64,000 nucleotides of DNA from CAZEJS01 sp964512645. Lineage in GTDB: Bacteria > Actinomycetota > Geothermincolia > Fen-727 > Anoxymicrobiaceae. The stretch is taken from positions 62,001 to 126,000 of the forward strand of contig CAZEJS010000002.1 of NCBI GenBank assembly GCA_964512645.1, in the 5' to 3' direction. The notes below the pieces were generated by a model, which worked only from the letters and a program-made list of their open reading frames with translations, had not been told where the DNA came from and did no database searches. This document shows, piece after piece, positions 45,888 to 54,328 of this stretch. Numbering within the stretch: the first letter of the stretch is position 1; each line of letters opens with the position of its first letter. The translations under genes were made by a program, and so were the position numbers.

Positions 45888-47408
45888 TTGAACGTCCTTA
45901 CGTCCCCCGTTGACAGCAGGGTGGTCGAGCGGGCGCGTGAAGAACTCCTCGAAGCCCTGGGCGAAGAGAAGGTGAGCACCAACAAGGCGGTGTTGTTCAC
46001 CTACTCGGGGACGGCGCTGCCGCTCCCCAAGGCAATGCCGGACATCGTTGTCCGCCCCTCGACCGTCGAGGACGTGCAGGCGGTCTTGCGCATCGCCGAC
46101 AGGCTGGTTGTCCCGGTTACGCCCGTAAGCAGCGGGACGCTCGAGCCGTCGGTGATTCCGAGGGCGGGCGGCATCGTTCTCGACATGTACGGCATGGACC
46201 GGATCCTGGAGATCAACACGGACGCCGCTTACGCCGTCGTCGAGCCGGGGGTCTCTCTCGGCAGGCTGAGCAGGGCGATTCGCCCTCACGGGTTCCGCGT
46301 CACCCTGGGATCCTACCCGCCCGGCAACTCGGTGCTCGGGAACTACCACCTCAAGGGAAACGGCAGCCACCGGGCGTCCGGCATCGACTCCGAGGTCCTC
46401 GGGCTCGAGGTCGTCCTCCCGGACGGGACCATAGTCAGGACGGGATCCAAGGCTTTCGAGGACAGCATCCCCGGGCAGAGCTGGCACGCCCCCTGGGGGC
46501 CCCTTCCCGACCTCAGGGGCATCTTCCTGAACGCCTGCGGGACCTTCGGGATCATCACCAAGATGGCGACGAGGATCTACCCGTTGAACGACGTACAGGC
46601 CCTGCCGGTCATGGGTTTCGACAACTTCGCAGACGCCGTCGAGTTCATGAAGGTCGCCGCGAGGGCGAACCTGGTGGAGCACTGCGTTACCTGGCACTGG
46701 GGCCTTGCCACCATAATGAACATCCTCGCCTCCGGCGGGAACATGGCCGACTCCAGCGATTACCTGAAGATCTTCACCACCGAACCGTGGCAGCATCCCG
46801 GGGACCGGCCGTATTCGCTTACGCTGAACCTGATGACCGGCTTCGATGAGGACGTGGAGACTCACACCAGGACGCTGGAGAAGATAGCGGTGGGCATGGG
46901 CGGCAAGCCGATGACCGAAGAGATAAAAGAGCGTTTCCCGGGAACCTGGGACTACTTCGAGACCTACGGCATCAGGCACGAGCCGTGCATACACTTCATG
47001 AAGGGCTTCGGGATGGGATACGGCCTCATGCACATAATGTTCGCCGAACCCAGCAAGGTCGTGGAACTGGAGCGGTTCGGCCTCGAGTTTATCTGGAACA
47101 GGGGGCTGCAGTACGGGACGACATACTACAGCCACTGCACGGACCAGGGCCGCAGCTTCTTCCTGCGCCTCACCCCCTTCGTGGACCCGGTGGACGAGGC
47201 GGAACACGAGAAGGCGCTCGGCATCTACCGCGATTACATCGACGAGGGCATGAGGCGCTACGGGGCAACACCCATCCGCTACGACGGGGTCCACAACTAC
47301 GTCGAGAAGGCGGGCGGCTTCGGCGACCTGATGAAGCGCATCAAGAAAGCGGTCGATCCGAATAACATCCTGAACCCCGGATTGAAGATGTACGAAGGGG
47401 GGTGGTGA
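45888..47408 (+). CDS. FAD-linked oxidase, GlcD/VAO family
   Basis: A 506-residue flavoprotein of the PCMH/VAO type. The FAD-binding region has PDIVVRPSTVEDVQAVL, VTPVSSGTLEP and GNYHLKGNGSHRASG; the C-terminus ends KAVDPNNILNPG, as in glycolate/lactate oxidases and alkyl-DHAP synthases. TTG 45888 has GGGAGG seven bases upstream. It overlaps closely with the next gene, a CCG iron-sulfur protein, as GlcD does with GlcF. The insert TGTLEPSVIP and the SCP2 partner are unlike standard glycolate oxidase, so the substrate is open. Confidence 0.87.
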   Translation: MNVLTSPVDSRVVERAREELLEALGEEKVSTNKAVLFTYSGTALPLPKAMPDIVVRPSTVEDVQAVLRIADRLVVPVTPVSSGTLEPSVIPRAGGIVLDMYGMDRILEINTDAAYAVVEPGVSLGRLSRAIRPHGFRVTLGSYPPGNSVLGNYHLKGNGSHRASGIDSEVLGLEVVLPDGTIVRTGSKAFEDSIPGQSWHAPWGPLPDLRGIFLNACGTFGIITKMATRIYPLNDVQALPVMGFDNFADAVEFMKVAARANLVEHCVTWHWGLATIMNILASGGNMADSSDYLKIFTTEPWQHPGDRPYSLTLNLMTGFDEDVETHTRTLEKIAVGMGGKPMTEEIKERFPGTWDYFETYGIRHEPCIHFMKGFGMGYGLMHIMFAEPSKVVELERFGLEFIWNRGLQYGTTYYSHCTDQGRSFFLRLTPFVDPVDEAEHEKALGIYRDYIDEGMRRYGATPIRYDGVHNYVEKAGGFGDLMKRIKKAVDPNNILNPGLKMYEGGW

Positions 47409-47410
47409 GC

Positions 47411-48583
47411 GTGTCCCTGCCGATGGAGATGCTCATGTACACCTGCCCCAAGTGCAAGATCTGCACGGGGAACCTGCACCCCGGCGAGACCGGCGAAGTC
47501 TTCAACGTATGCCCGGCGTACACACGCTACGGGTTCTTCACCTACGCGGGCGGTGGCAAGTGCTACATCGCCCAGGGCCTGCGGGAGGGAGCGCTGGAAC
47601 CTGACGAGGACCTGGCCGATGTCCTCTACCACTGCACGCTCTGCGGGTCGTGCGCGGAGCAGTGCGCGACCGACCAGGACCCGCGTGACATAGCCAGGCT
47701 CGCCCGCCGGGAAGTCGTCAAAGCGCTCGGGGGACCGCCGGGCGACTCGCGGACGATCGTCAAGAGCACGCTGAACTACCGCAACCCGTACCAGCAGCCG
47801 AAAGCCCTCCGGTACCGCTGGGCGAAAGGCAAGGGGATAAAAGACGCGGCAAAGGAGAAGGTCGAGACCCTCTTCTACGTCGGGTGCACCGCGGCGATGA
47901 TACCGGAGAGGACCCACTTCGCCCTCAACACGGTGCGCCTGCTCGAGCTCGCGGGCGAGGACTTCGGGACCCTCGGCCAGAAGGAGATATGCTGCGGGGC
48001 CACCACCTTCAACCTCGGGGCCCAGGAAGCGTTCAGGGAAATCGCCGCCGAGAATAACGAGATGCTCAACAGCACCGGCGCGAAGAGGGTCCTGACCAGC
48101 TGCGCGGGATGCTACAGCGTGCTCAAGCACGAGTATCCCAAGATCGCCCGGCGCGATTACGAGGTGGTGCACGTCGTCGAGTACCTGGACCACCTGCTGT
48201 CCGAAGGACGGCTCGAGCCGAAGAACGAGGTCGACCTGACGGTCACCTACCACGACCCCTGCCACCTGGGCAGATACAGCGGGCTCTACGACGCGCCGCG
48301 CAACATCCTGGCTGCGATCCCCGGCGTGGAACTCATCGAGATGACGCGCAACCGCGAGAAGTCCTGGTGCTGCGGCGCCGGCGCCGGCGTAAAGACGAAC
48401 TACCCCGATTTCGCGGAGTGGGTCGGGACGCAGAGGGTGGACGAGGCGAAGGAGACCGGGGCCGGAGCCCTGGTATCCGCCTGCCCGTTCTGCGAAGGAA
48501 ACCTGGCCGACGTCGTGAAAGCGACGGATGCGGGAATGCAGGTCTACGACGTGACCGACCTGCTCCTGAAGTCGCTGGAGTAG
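47411..48583 (+). CDS. GlcF/HdrD-like iron-sulfur protein with two CCG domains
   Basis: About 390 residues. An unusual N-terminal cysteine cluster CPKCKICTGNLHPGETGE precedes VCPAY; a regular 4Fe-4S motif is CTLCGSCAEQC. Two CCG domains follow (FYVGCTAAM, EICCGATTF, SCAGCYSV; DPCHLGRYSG, SWCCGAGAGVK, ACPFC). It is the probable electron acceptor of the FAD oxidase, three bases upstream. Start GTG 47411 (GGGGGG upstream) or in-frame GTG 47402. The first cluster has C-x2-C-x2-C followed by a distant CP, so one cluster may be atypical. Confidence 0.87.
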   Translation: MSLPMEMLMYTCPKCKICTGNLHPGETGEVFNVCPAYTRYGFFTYAGGGKCYIAQGLREGALEPDEDLADVLYHCTLCGSCAEQCATDQDPRDIARLARREVVKALGGPPGDSRTIVKSTLNYRNPYQQPKALRYRWAKGKGIKDAAKEKVETLFYVGCTAAMIPERTHFALNTVRLLELAGEDFGTLGQKEICCGATTFNLGAQEAFREIAAENNEMLNSTGAKRVLTSCAGCYSVLKHEYPKIARRDYEVVHVVEYLDHLLSEGRLEPKNEVDLTVTYHDPCHLGRYSGLYDAPRNILAAIPGVELIEMTRNREKSWCCGAGAGVKTNYPDFAEWVGTQRVDEAKETGAGALVSACPFCEGNLADVVKATDAGMQVYDVTDLLLKSLE

Positions 48584-48635
48584 CCCACGGGTGGCGACGT
48601 CCCGCCACCGGCGGGCTTTCATGGAGGAGGAGAAC

Positions 48636-49034
48636 ATGGCAGACGAGGTCGCATTCGGATCCACGGAATGGCTGGACGCATACGCGAAGCTCTACAACTC
48701 GAAGCCTGACCTGCAGGCGGCCCTGAAGGACCTGACCGCGAAGGTCGCCTACGAGTTCACGGACAGGCCCGATATCCCCCCGAAGTTCGTCTACATCAAG
48801 GATGGGGTCATCGAGGAGTACGGGGTCGTCGACGACATCAACGACAACGAATACATAATCCGCGCGAACTACGACATCTGGAAGACCATGACTCTCGGGG
48901 AACTCGACCCCATGAACGCCCTGATGGCGGGCAAGGTGAAGGTGACCGGGAACATGGCGGCCCTGCTGAAGCACGCGGAAGGTTTCAAGCAGACCTTCGA
49001 GGTGGTGGAAGCGATACCGACGACCTTCGACTGA
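48636..49034 (+). CDS. SCP2 sterol-carrier/lipid-binding domain protein
   Basis: A 132-residue single-domain SCP2-type lipid-binding protein: FTDRPDIPPKFVYIKDGVI, YIIRANYDIWKTMTLGELDP, NALMAGKVKVTGN. SCP2 domains bind acyl chains, sterols or acyl-CoA. ATG 48636 has GGAGGAGG five bases upstream; ATG 48621 is less likely. It is the third gene of the operon with the FAD oxidase and CCG protein, suggesting that the oxidised substrate is hydrophobic. Confidence 0.82.
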   Translation: MADEVAFGSTEWLDAYAKLYNSKPDLQAALKDLTAKVAYEFTDRPDIPPKFVYIKDGVIEEYGVVDDINDNEYIIRANYDIWKTMTLGELDPMNALMAGKVKVTGNMAALLKHAEGFKQTFEVVEAIPTTFD

Positions 49035-49065
49035 TCCAGGCCCGACGGGACTCCCCGCGGTTTCC

Positions 49066-49095
49066 TTAGACTCCGGGGGATCACTCACTTATACT
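49066..49095 (+). promoter_or_regulatory. Promoter of tRNA-Pro
   Basis: TTAGAC (49066-49071) and TATACT (49090-49095) are 18 bases apart. Transcription would start about 5 bases before the mature tRNA. Confidence 0.5.
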
Positions 49096-49104
49096 AGGCG
49101 GAGT

Positions 49105-49182
49105 CGGGGTGTGGCGCAGCCAGGTTAGCGCGCAGCGTTCGGGACGCTGAGGTCGTCGGTTCGAATCCGACCACCCCGACCA
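49105..49182 (+). tRNA. tRNA-Pro, anticodon CGG
   Basis: The acceptor stem CGGGGTG pairs with CACCCCG; the D arm, the anticodon stem CAGCG/CGCTG with loop TTCGGGA, and the T loop TTCGAAT are present. The anticodon in the seven-base loop is CGG, reading CCG, the favoured proline codon in this GC-rich genome. The 3' CCA is encoded. Confidence 0.95.
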
Positions 49183-49193
49183 TTTGCCGGCCG

Positions 49194-49219
49194 GCCGGCC
49201 CTCGCGGGCCGGCTTCTTC
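49194..49219 (+). terminator. Terminator after tRNA-Pro
   Basis: GCCGGCCC (49194-49201), loop TCGC and GGGCCGGC (49206-49213) form an eight-base GC stem followed by TTCTTC. Confidence 0.6.
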
Positions 49220-49352
49220 GCTCGAAGGCGCGGTGCCGGGAAACAGGAACAGGCATCCGGGCGCCCGCAGGGTTCCCGTTGCCGCTTCAGAATAAATCCA
49301 CGACAATATTGCTTCCGCGGACGGAAGGCTTCGCGAACGCAAGGGAGGGAAA

Positions 49353-51257
49353 ATGGATTCCGACCGTATCTCTTACCACGAGTCGGTGCGCCGGATCTAC
49401 GAGGAGCGCATCAAGCCCGAGGGCATCACCAACATATGGGACCGCTTCGAGGCTCAGGGCCTGGGCGCGCCGGACAAGCGCTGCCCGTTCTGCACCGCGG
49501 GCACGCGCTGCGACCTGTGCTCCAACGGCCCCTGCCGCTCGGACGCGGCCAGGGACAAGAGGGGCGTGTGCGGCATCACCGCCGACGGCATGGCCATGCG
49601 CATGATGCTCCTGAGGAACGTCCTGGGAGCCTCGACATACCAGTACCACACCGAACAGACCATCAAGACGCTGCGGGCGACGGCACGGGGGGAGACCCCG
49701 TTCGGCATCGCCGAGCCCGGCAAGCTGAACGATTTCGCCGCGCGTCTCGGACTCGATACGTCCGGGACGGAAGCGGACGTCGCCGTCCGGCTCTGCGATT
49801 TCGCGACCGCGGACTTCAACCGCAGGGCGGACGAGCCCAGCCACATCGTGGAGAAGCTCGCGCCCGCGGACCGCGTGGAGCTCTGGCGCAAGCTGGGCAT
49901 ATTCCCCGGGGGGATATACGGTGAGATGCTCAAGTCGACGAGCTCCTGCCTCACCAACATCGACGGCTACTACCGGAGCCTCGCCCTCAAGGCCATGCGC
50001 ATGTCCATAGCGATGGCCTACCAGTCCCAGATCGTGAACGAGTTCGGCATGGACATCCTGTTCGGGCTCCCCCGGCCCCACAGGATGCGGGTCGACCTGG
50101 GTGTTCTGGACCCCGACTACGTCAACGTCCTGGTGAACGGCCACGAGCCGTTCCTGGGGTTCGCGATGGTTCAGCGGGCGCGCGAAGCATCCTGGCAGGA
50201 GAAGGCGCGCGAGGCCGGGGCCAGGGGCCTGCGGGTCATCGCCAATATCGAGACCGGCCAGGAGATGATACAGCGCTGGGAGATGGACGACGTCTTCTTC
50301 GGGTTCACCGGCAACTGGATAATGCAGGAGGCGGTACTGGCGTCCGGCTGTGTCGACCTCTTCGCCGCGGACATGAACTGCTCGATGCCGATAGACCCGG
50401 TCTACGCGGAGAAGTACTCGTTCAAGCTGGTGCCCGTCAGCGACCTCGTCGCCTTCGAAGGCATCGACGAGCGGCTGGACTACGTCCCCGCCGACGCGCG
50501 CTCCCAGGCGGACGAGCTGCTCGCCCTGGCGGTGGCCAACTACCCGTCCAGGCGCCGGGACGTCGAGCCGTTCGAGTTCTCCGCGCCGTCCGAGGCGGTC
50601 GTCGGGTTCTCCACCGAAAGCATCGTCGAAGCGCTCGGGGGCACCCTGGACCCGCTCCTCGAGGCGCTCAAGGACGGCTCCATCAGAGGGGTGGCCGGGC
50701 TGGTTTCCTGCACCACCCTCCGTGACACCGGGCAGGACAACCACACCATCGCGGTCACCGAAGAGCTGATCAAGAGGGACATCCTGGTGCTCTCGATGGG
50801 GTGCGGCAACGGGGCCGTCCAGGTGGCTGGACTCTGCCTGCCCGAGGCCGCCGGAAAGGCCGGCCCGGGCCTGGCGGCGCTCTGTGGGAAACTGGGCGTT
50901 CCGCCCGTCCTGAGCTACGGGACCTGCACCGACACCGGCCGGGTCGCCGACCTCATCGGGGCCGTCTCGGCGGCGCTCGGGGGAGTTCCCGTCCCCGACC
51001 TGCCCGTCGTGGCGTGCGCCCCGGAGTACATGGAACAGAAAGCGACCATCGACGCGATATTCGCGCTCGCCTTCGGGCTGTACACGTACGTGAACCCGGT
51101 GCCGTTCGTCACCGGCGCGCCGAACCTCGTGAAGCTGCTGACCGAAGACCTCCCGGAGGTAACCGGGGGCGTCCTGCGCGTCGAGACGGACGCGGAGGAA
51201 GCCGCCGAGGGCATGCTCCGACACATCGAGGCCAACCGCGCGAAACTGGGGATCTGA
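49353..51257 (+). CDS. CooS-family protein lacking one C-cluster cysteine (deviant CODH/hybrid-cluster type)
   Basis: A 634-residue protein with the full CODH scaffold. B-cluster cysteines 53, 56, 61 and 73 (CDLCSNGPC) are present. Probable active-site ligands are His264 (NGHEPF), Cys343 (MNCSMP), Cys453 (VSCTTL), Cys484 (MGCGNG) and Cys525 (GTCTDT). Where true CODHs have CCTGNE, this protein reads IETGQE: the cluster cysteine is Glu300. CooS-V of Carboxydothermus also lacks a C-cluster cysteine; it holds an Fe-S-oxo hybrid cluster and has no CO activity but turns over hydroxylamine slowly. D-cluster Cys47 is Arg52, with an extra Cys47 three residues after Cys44. ATG 49353, GGAGGG upstream. 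No CooC, CooF or ACS genes are adjacent. Confidence 0.93.
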   Translation: MDSDRISYHESVRRIYEERIKPEGITNIWDRFEAQGLGAPDKRCPFCTAGTRCDLCSNGPCRSDAARDKRGVCGITADGMAMRMMLLRNVLGASTYQYHTEQTIKTLRATARGETPFGIAEPGKLNDFAARLGLDTSGTEADVAVRLCDFATADFNRRADEPSHIVEKLAPADRVELWRKLGIFPGGIYGEMLKSTSSCLTNIDGYYRSLALKAMRMSIAMAYQSQIVNEFGMDILFGLPRPHRMRVDLGVLDPDYVNVLVNGHEPFLGFAMVQRAREASWQEKAREAGARGLRVIANIETGQEMIQRWEMDDVFFGFTGNWIMQEAVLASGCVDLFAADMNCSMPIDPVYAEKYSFKLVPVSDLVAFEGIDERLDYVPADARSQADELLALAVANYPSRRRDVEPFEFSAPSEAVVGFSTESIVEALGGTLDPLLEALKDGSIRGVAGLVSCTTLRDTGQDNHTIAVTEELIKRDILVLSMGCGNGAVQVAGLCLPEAAGKAGPGLAALCGKLGVPPVLSYGTCTDTGRVADLIGAVSAALGGVPVPDLPVVACAPEYMEQKATIDAIFALAFGLYTYVNPVPFVTGAPNLVKLLTEDLPEVTGGVLRVETDAEEAAEGMLRHIEANRAKLGI

Positions 51258-52333
51258 TGCCGCCCCGCGGCGGTGGAGACGCCGACCCCAGTGACGCGCA
51301 CCCTTCGCCGCGGTCTCCGGCGACGGGAGGAACGACGTCGGCGCCCGACGGGCCGAGGCGCCTGCGGCTGAAGCCGGTCCCGCCCTACGACTTCGAGCTC
51401 TCCGTCGCGATATTCTCCAGGGGCGACCCGCGGTTCCGCAGCGTCGAGGGCGGGGTCTTCAGGCAGGCCGTCCGGCTCGGCGGTTCGAACGCCCTGCTGT
51501 TCGTCCGCTCGGAGGGAACCGTCGAATCCCCACTGCTCGAGGCGGAAGTGAGGGCGCCGTACGTCCTCTCGCGCTCGCAGCTCGAGAAGGCGCGCGGGCT
51601 GGTGACCAGGGTGCTCAACCTGAACATGGACCTCGAGCCTTTCTACCGGCAGGTTCGAGGCGACCCGTTGATGTCCGGGCTGGCAAGACGGCTCCACGGG
51701 CTCAAGAGCCCGGCGACGCCGACGGTCTTCGAGGCGCTGGTGGACTCGATCATCGAACAGCAGATCTCTCTGGCGGCGGCCCTGAGCATGCAGAGCCGGC
51801 TCATCAGGAAGTACGGCGAGCCGGTGACGGCGGACGGCGAGAGCTGCTACCTCTACCCCACTCCCGGGCGCCTGGCGTCGGCCACCCCCGCCGGGCTGAG
51901 GTCGTGCGGGCTGAGCGCCAGGAAATCGGAGTACGTGAGGGACGCAGCGTCGATGGTGTCTTCCGGCGAGCTCGACCTGGACAGGTTCGAATCGTACGAG
52001 GACGTGGACCGCATCCGCGATGAACTCAAGGCCGTGCGCGGGGTAGGCGACTGGACGGCCGAGATGACGATGCTAAGGGGTCTCGGCAGGATGGACTCCC
52101 TCCCGGCGGGCGACGTGGGCATCCAGGCCAAGATGACCTACTACTACGGCAGGGAAGAGCGGGTGACCGCCGGCGATCTCCGCCGCGCGGCCGAGAGCTG
52201 GGGAAGCTACCGGGGCCTGGGCGCCTTCTACCTGATCATGGCCCACCACGTCGGACTCGGGCCGGCGGAGCCCCGCCCCCGGGGGGCGCCCTCGACGAAC
52301 GATAGCGCCGGGTTCCCGGGGAAAGAAAGCTGA
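51257..52333 (+). CDS. DNA-3-methyladenine glycosylase, AlkA-like (HhH-GPD)
   Basis: A 358-residue protein: disordered Pro/Ser-rich N-terminus (1-35), an AlkA N-terminal-like domain, then the helix-hairpin-helix glycosylase domain (DSIIEQQISLAAALSMQSRL; LKAVRGVGDWTAEMTML, with the catalytic aspartate expected in AGDVGIQAK). It removes alkylated bases to start base excision repair. The ATG overlaps the CooS-like stop (TGATG), so the two are translationally coupled, an odd pairing for a redox enzyme. Confidence 0.9.
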   Translation: MPPRGGGDADPSDAHPSPRSPATGGTTSAPDGPRRLRLKPVPPYDFELSVAIFSRGDPRFRSVEGGVFRQAVRLGGSNALLFVRSEGTVESPLLEAEVRAPYVLSRSQLEKARGLVTRVLNLNMDLEPFYRQVRGDPLMSGLARRLHGLKSPATPTVFEALVDSIIEQQISLAAALSMQSRLIRKYGEPVTADGESCYLYPTPGRLASATPAGLRSCGLSARKSEYVRDAASMVSSGELDLDRFESYEDVDRIRDELKAVRGVGDWTAEMTMLRGLGRMDSLPAGDVGIQAKMTYYYGREERVTAGDLRRAAESWGSYRGLGAFYLIMAHHVGLGPAEPRPRGAPSTNDSAGFPGKES

Positions 52334-52388
52334 GGCTCGAGCGGGCGTGCGCGACGCCCCCCGTAACCCCTGCCCCGGACCGGCGTAT

Positions 52389-52394
52389 TATAAT
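52389..52394 (+). promoter_or_regulatory. -10 element of the Crp/Fnr regulator gene
   Basis: A perfect TATAAT lies 18 bases upstream of the ATG at 52412, giving a leader of about ten bases that contains the GAGGCGGAG ribosome-binding site. No good -35 is visible. Confidence 0.5.
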
Positions 52395-52411
52395 GGGGGC
52401 ACGAGGCGGAG

Positions 52412-53119
52412 ATGGGAGCGAAAGGCGGGACACAAGTGGCAAACAACTGCGATCATCTCGACGAATTCCTGAGCCACGCCAAAAAGAGCGCGCGGGCGGG
52501 ACTCAAGGAGAAGTTCACCGCGATCAACCTCGACAGGGGTCAGTTCATCTTCTTCGAGGGCGACGAGTCTTCTGCGCTGTACCTGGTCGAGTCCGGGGTT
52601 GTCGAGGCTAACGTCATCCACGGTGACGGCAAGGTGTACATATTCCATTTCGTCTTCCCCGGGGAGATTTTCGGCGAAGGGATCGTCTACGGGCAGACTC
52701 TCTACCCGTTCTCGGCGGTCACCCGCAAGGAGGCCGTGGTCTTCAAGATATCCAGGGACGACCTGGCGCCGGTGCTGGCCTCCGACCCCGCGTTCGAGCG
52801 TTACATCCTGCGGATGGTGGGGGCCAGGCTCGACAGTTCCTACATCAAGGCGCGCTGCATCGCCGGCGAGCGCGTCGAGCGCAGGGTAGCCTGCATCCTC
52901 CTGAAGAGCCTCGACGAGGGCTCCGGGCTCAAGGGCTGCGCGGAGAGGGTCGATTCGCCGCTCACCAACAGGGACATCTCCGGTCTCATCGGGTCCACCG
53001 AAGAAACCGTGTCCCGGGTCATGAGCAGGCTGAAAAAAGAGGGTATCGTGGGCACCCGTGACAAGCAGCTCGCGGTGCTCGACCGGGACGCCCTGCTGCA
53101 GTTCTACGACTCCATGTGA
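52412..53119 (+). CDS. Crp/Fnr-family transcriptional regulator
   Basis: A 235-residue regulator with an N-terminal cyclic-nucleotide-binding-like barrel (GQFIFFEGDESSALYLVESG; GEIFGEGIVYG), a dimer helix and a C-terminal winged helix (TNRDISGLIGSTEETVSRVMSRLKKEG). It lacks the four-cysteine Fe-S motif of Fnr. Cysteines and histidines around residues 13, 70 and 79 are not arranged as in CooA, so CO sensing is unproven. It sits 27 bases upstream of the cysteine-desulfurase-like gene and probably controls that operon and perhaps the CooS-like gene. ATG 52412; GTG 52436 is an alternative. Confidence 0.9.
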   Translation: MGAKGGTQVANNCDHLDEFLSHAKKSARAGLKEKFTAINLDRGQFIFFEGDESSALYLVESGVVEANVIHGDGKVYIFHFVFPGEIFGEGIVYGQTLYPFSAVTRKEAVVFKISRDDLAPVLASDPAFERYILRMVGARLDSSYIKARCIAGERVERRVACILLKSLDEGSGLKGCAERVDSPLTNRDISGLIGSTEETVSRVMSRLKKEGIVGTRDKQLAVLDRDALLQFYDSM

Positions 53120-53146
53120 CGGCCCTCGGGCTCCCGGAGGTCACCG

Positions 53147-54328
53147 ATGCGAGAAGTATACCTTGACCACTACGCGGCCGGCCCCGTACTACCGGAAGTG
53201 CTCGAGGAGATGAAGCCTTTCTTCGCCGGGGAGTTCGGCAACCCGTCGTCACTCCACTCGCGGGGCGACCGGGCGCGGGCCGCGGTCGAGGAGGCGCGCG
53301 GGAGAGTCGCCGGCCTGATCGGCGCGGCCCCCGAGGAAGTCATCTTCACCTCCGGGGGCACCGAGGCCAACAACACCGCGGTCAAGGGACTCGGACTGGC
53401 GGCCCGGCGCAAAGGCAATCACGTGGTCGTTTCGGCCGTGGAGCACTTCTCCGTGCTGCACGCGGCGCGCACGCTCGAGAAATTCGATTTCGAGGTCACC
53501 GAGGTGGGGGTCGACAGGAACGGCACGGTCGCCCCGGGGGCCGTGGCTGCCGCGATGCGCGAGGACACCGTGCTGGTGAGCGTCATGGCGGCCAACGGCG
53601 AGGTGGGCACGATCCAGGAGATCGCGCGGATCGCGCGTGAAGTGAAGTCCAGGGGCGCGCTGTTCCACACCGACGCGGTGGCCGCCGCGGGCTCTGTTGC
53701 CCTGGAGGTCTCCGAACTCGGGGTAGACGCCATGTCGGTCGCCTCGGACATGCTCTGCGGACCCAAGGGAGCGGGGGCTCTCTACGTGAGAGAGGGCGTC
53801 CGGCTGATGCCCCTGCTGGACGGTGGCGTCCAGGAGGGCGGACGCAGGGGCGGCACCGAGAACGTGCCCGGCATCGTAGGGATGGGAAAGGCCGCGGAGC
53901 TCGCGCAGCGGGACATGTCGGCAAGGGTATCGCGCCTGTCTTCATTGAGGGACCGCCTGGTCCGGGGACTTGCCGGGGCGGTCCCCCGCATGCACCTTAC
54001 CGGGCACCCTGAGAAGAGGCTCCCCTGGAACGCCAGCTTCGTGGTCGAGTTCATCGAGGGAGAAAGCATGCTGCTCCTGCTGGACCAGAAGGGGATCGCG
54101 GTCTCCAGCGGCTCGGCCTGCACCTCGAAGGCCCTCAAGGGGTCGCACGTCCTGACGGCGTGCTCCGTGCCCGCGGAGATGGCCTCGGGGTCGATCCTTT
54201 TCTCCCTGGGGCCGGGGAACGACGTGGACGATGTGGAATACGTGCTGAAGGAGCTGCCGCCAATCGTCGAGAGGCTGCGGCGGATGTCTCCGCTTTACGC
54301 CAGGTACCTGAAAGGAGGGGGTGGTTGA
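53147..54328 (+). CDS. IscS/NifS-like cysteine desulfurase homologue lacking the PLP lysine
   Basis: A 393-residue class V aminotransferase fold: YLDHYAAGP, FTSGGTEANN, SAVEHFSVLHA (His100), LFHTDAVAAAG, and the mobile-loop cysteine SSGSACTSK (Cys325). The Schiff-base lysine motif, normally S-x-H-K-x-x-G-P-K-G, reads SDMLCGPKG: His is Asp201 and Lys is Met202. The glutamine that contacts PLP after D-A-x is Ala179. Normal desulfurase activity is therefore unlikely. Archaeoglobus IscS similarly lacks the lysine and donates a cysteine ligand to IscU. ATG 53147 with GGAGG upstream; it overlaps iscU by eight bases. Confidence 0.92.
   Translation: MREVYLDHYAAGPVLPEVLEEMKPFFAGEFGNPSSLHSRGDRARAAVEEARGRVAGLIGAAPEEVIFTSGGTEANNTAVKGLGLAARRKGNHVVVSAVEHFSVLHAARTLEKFDFEVTEVGVDRNGTVAPGAVAAAMREDTVLVSVMAANGEVGTIQEIARIAREVKSRGALFHTDAVAAAGSVALEVSELGVDAMSVASDMLCGPKGAGALYVREGVRLMPLLDGGVQEGGRRGGTENVPGIVGMGKAAELAQRDMSARVSRLSSLRDRLVRGLAGAVPRMHLTGHPEKRLPWNASFVVEFIEGESMLLLLDQKGIAVSSGSACTSKALKGSHVLTACSVPAEMASGSILFSLGPGNDVDDVEYVLKELPPIVERLRRMSPLYARYLKGGGG

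Noticed and set aside
52412..53119. CooA-type CO sensor beside the CooS-like gene
   Set aside because: The haem-ligand cysteine/histidine arrangement of CooA is not visible, and the neighbouring CooS is itself atypical.
53147..54328. Calling the IscS-like gene a frameshifted or dead pseudogene because of the missing lysine
   Set aside because: The frame is intact over the full family length, the loop cysteine is kept, and the gene overlaps a normal iscU.
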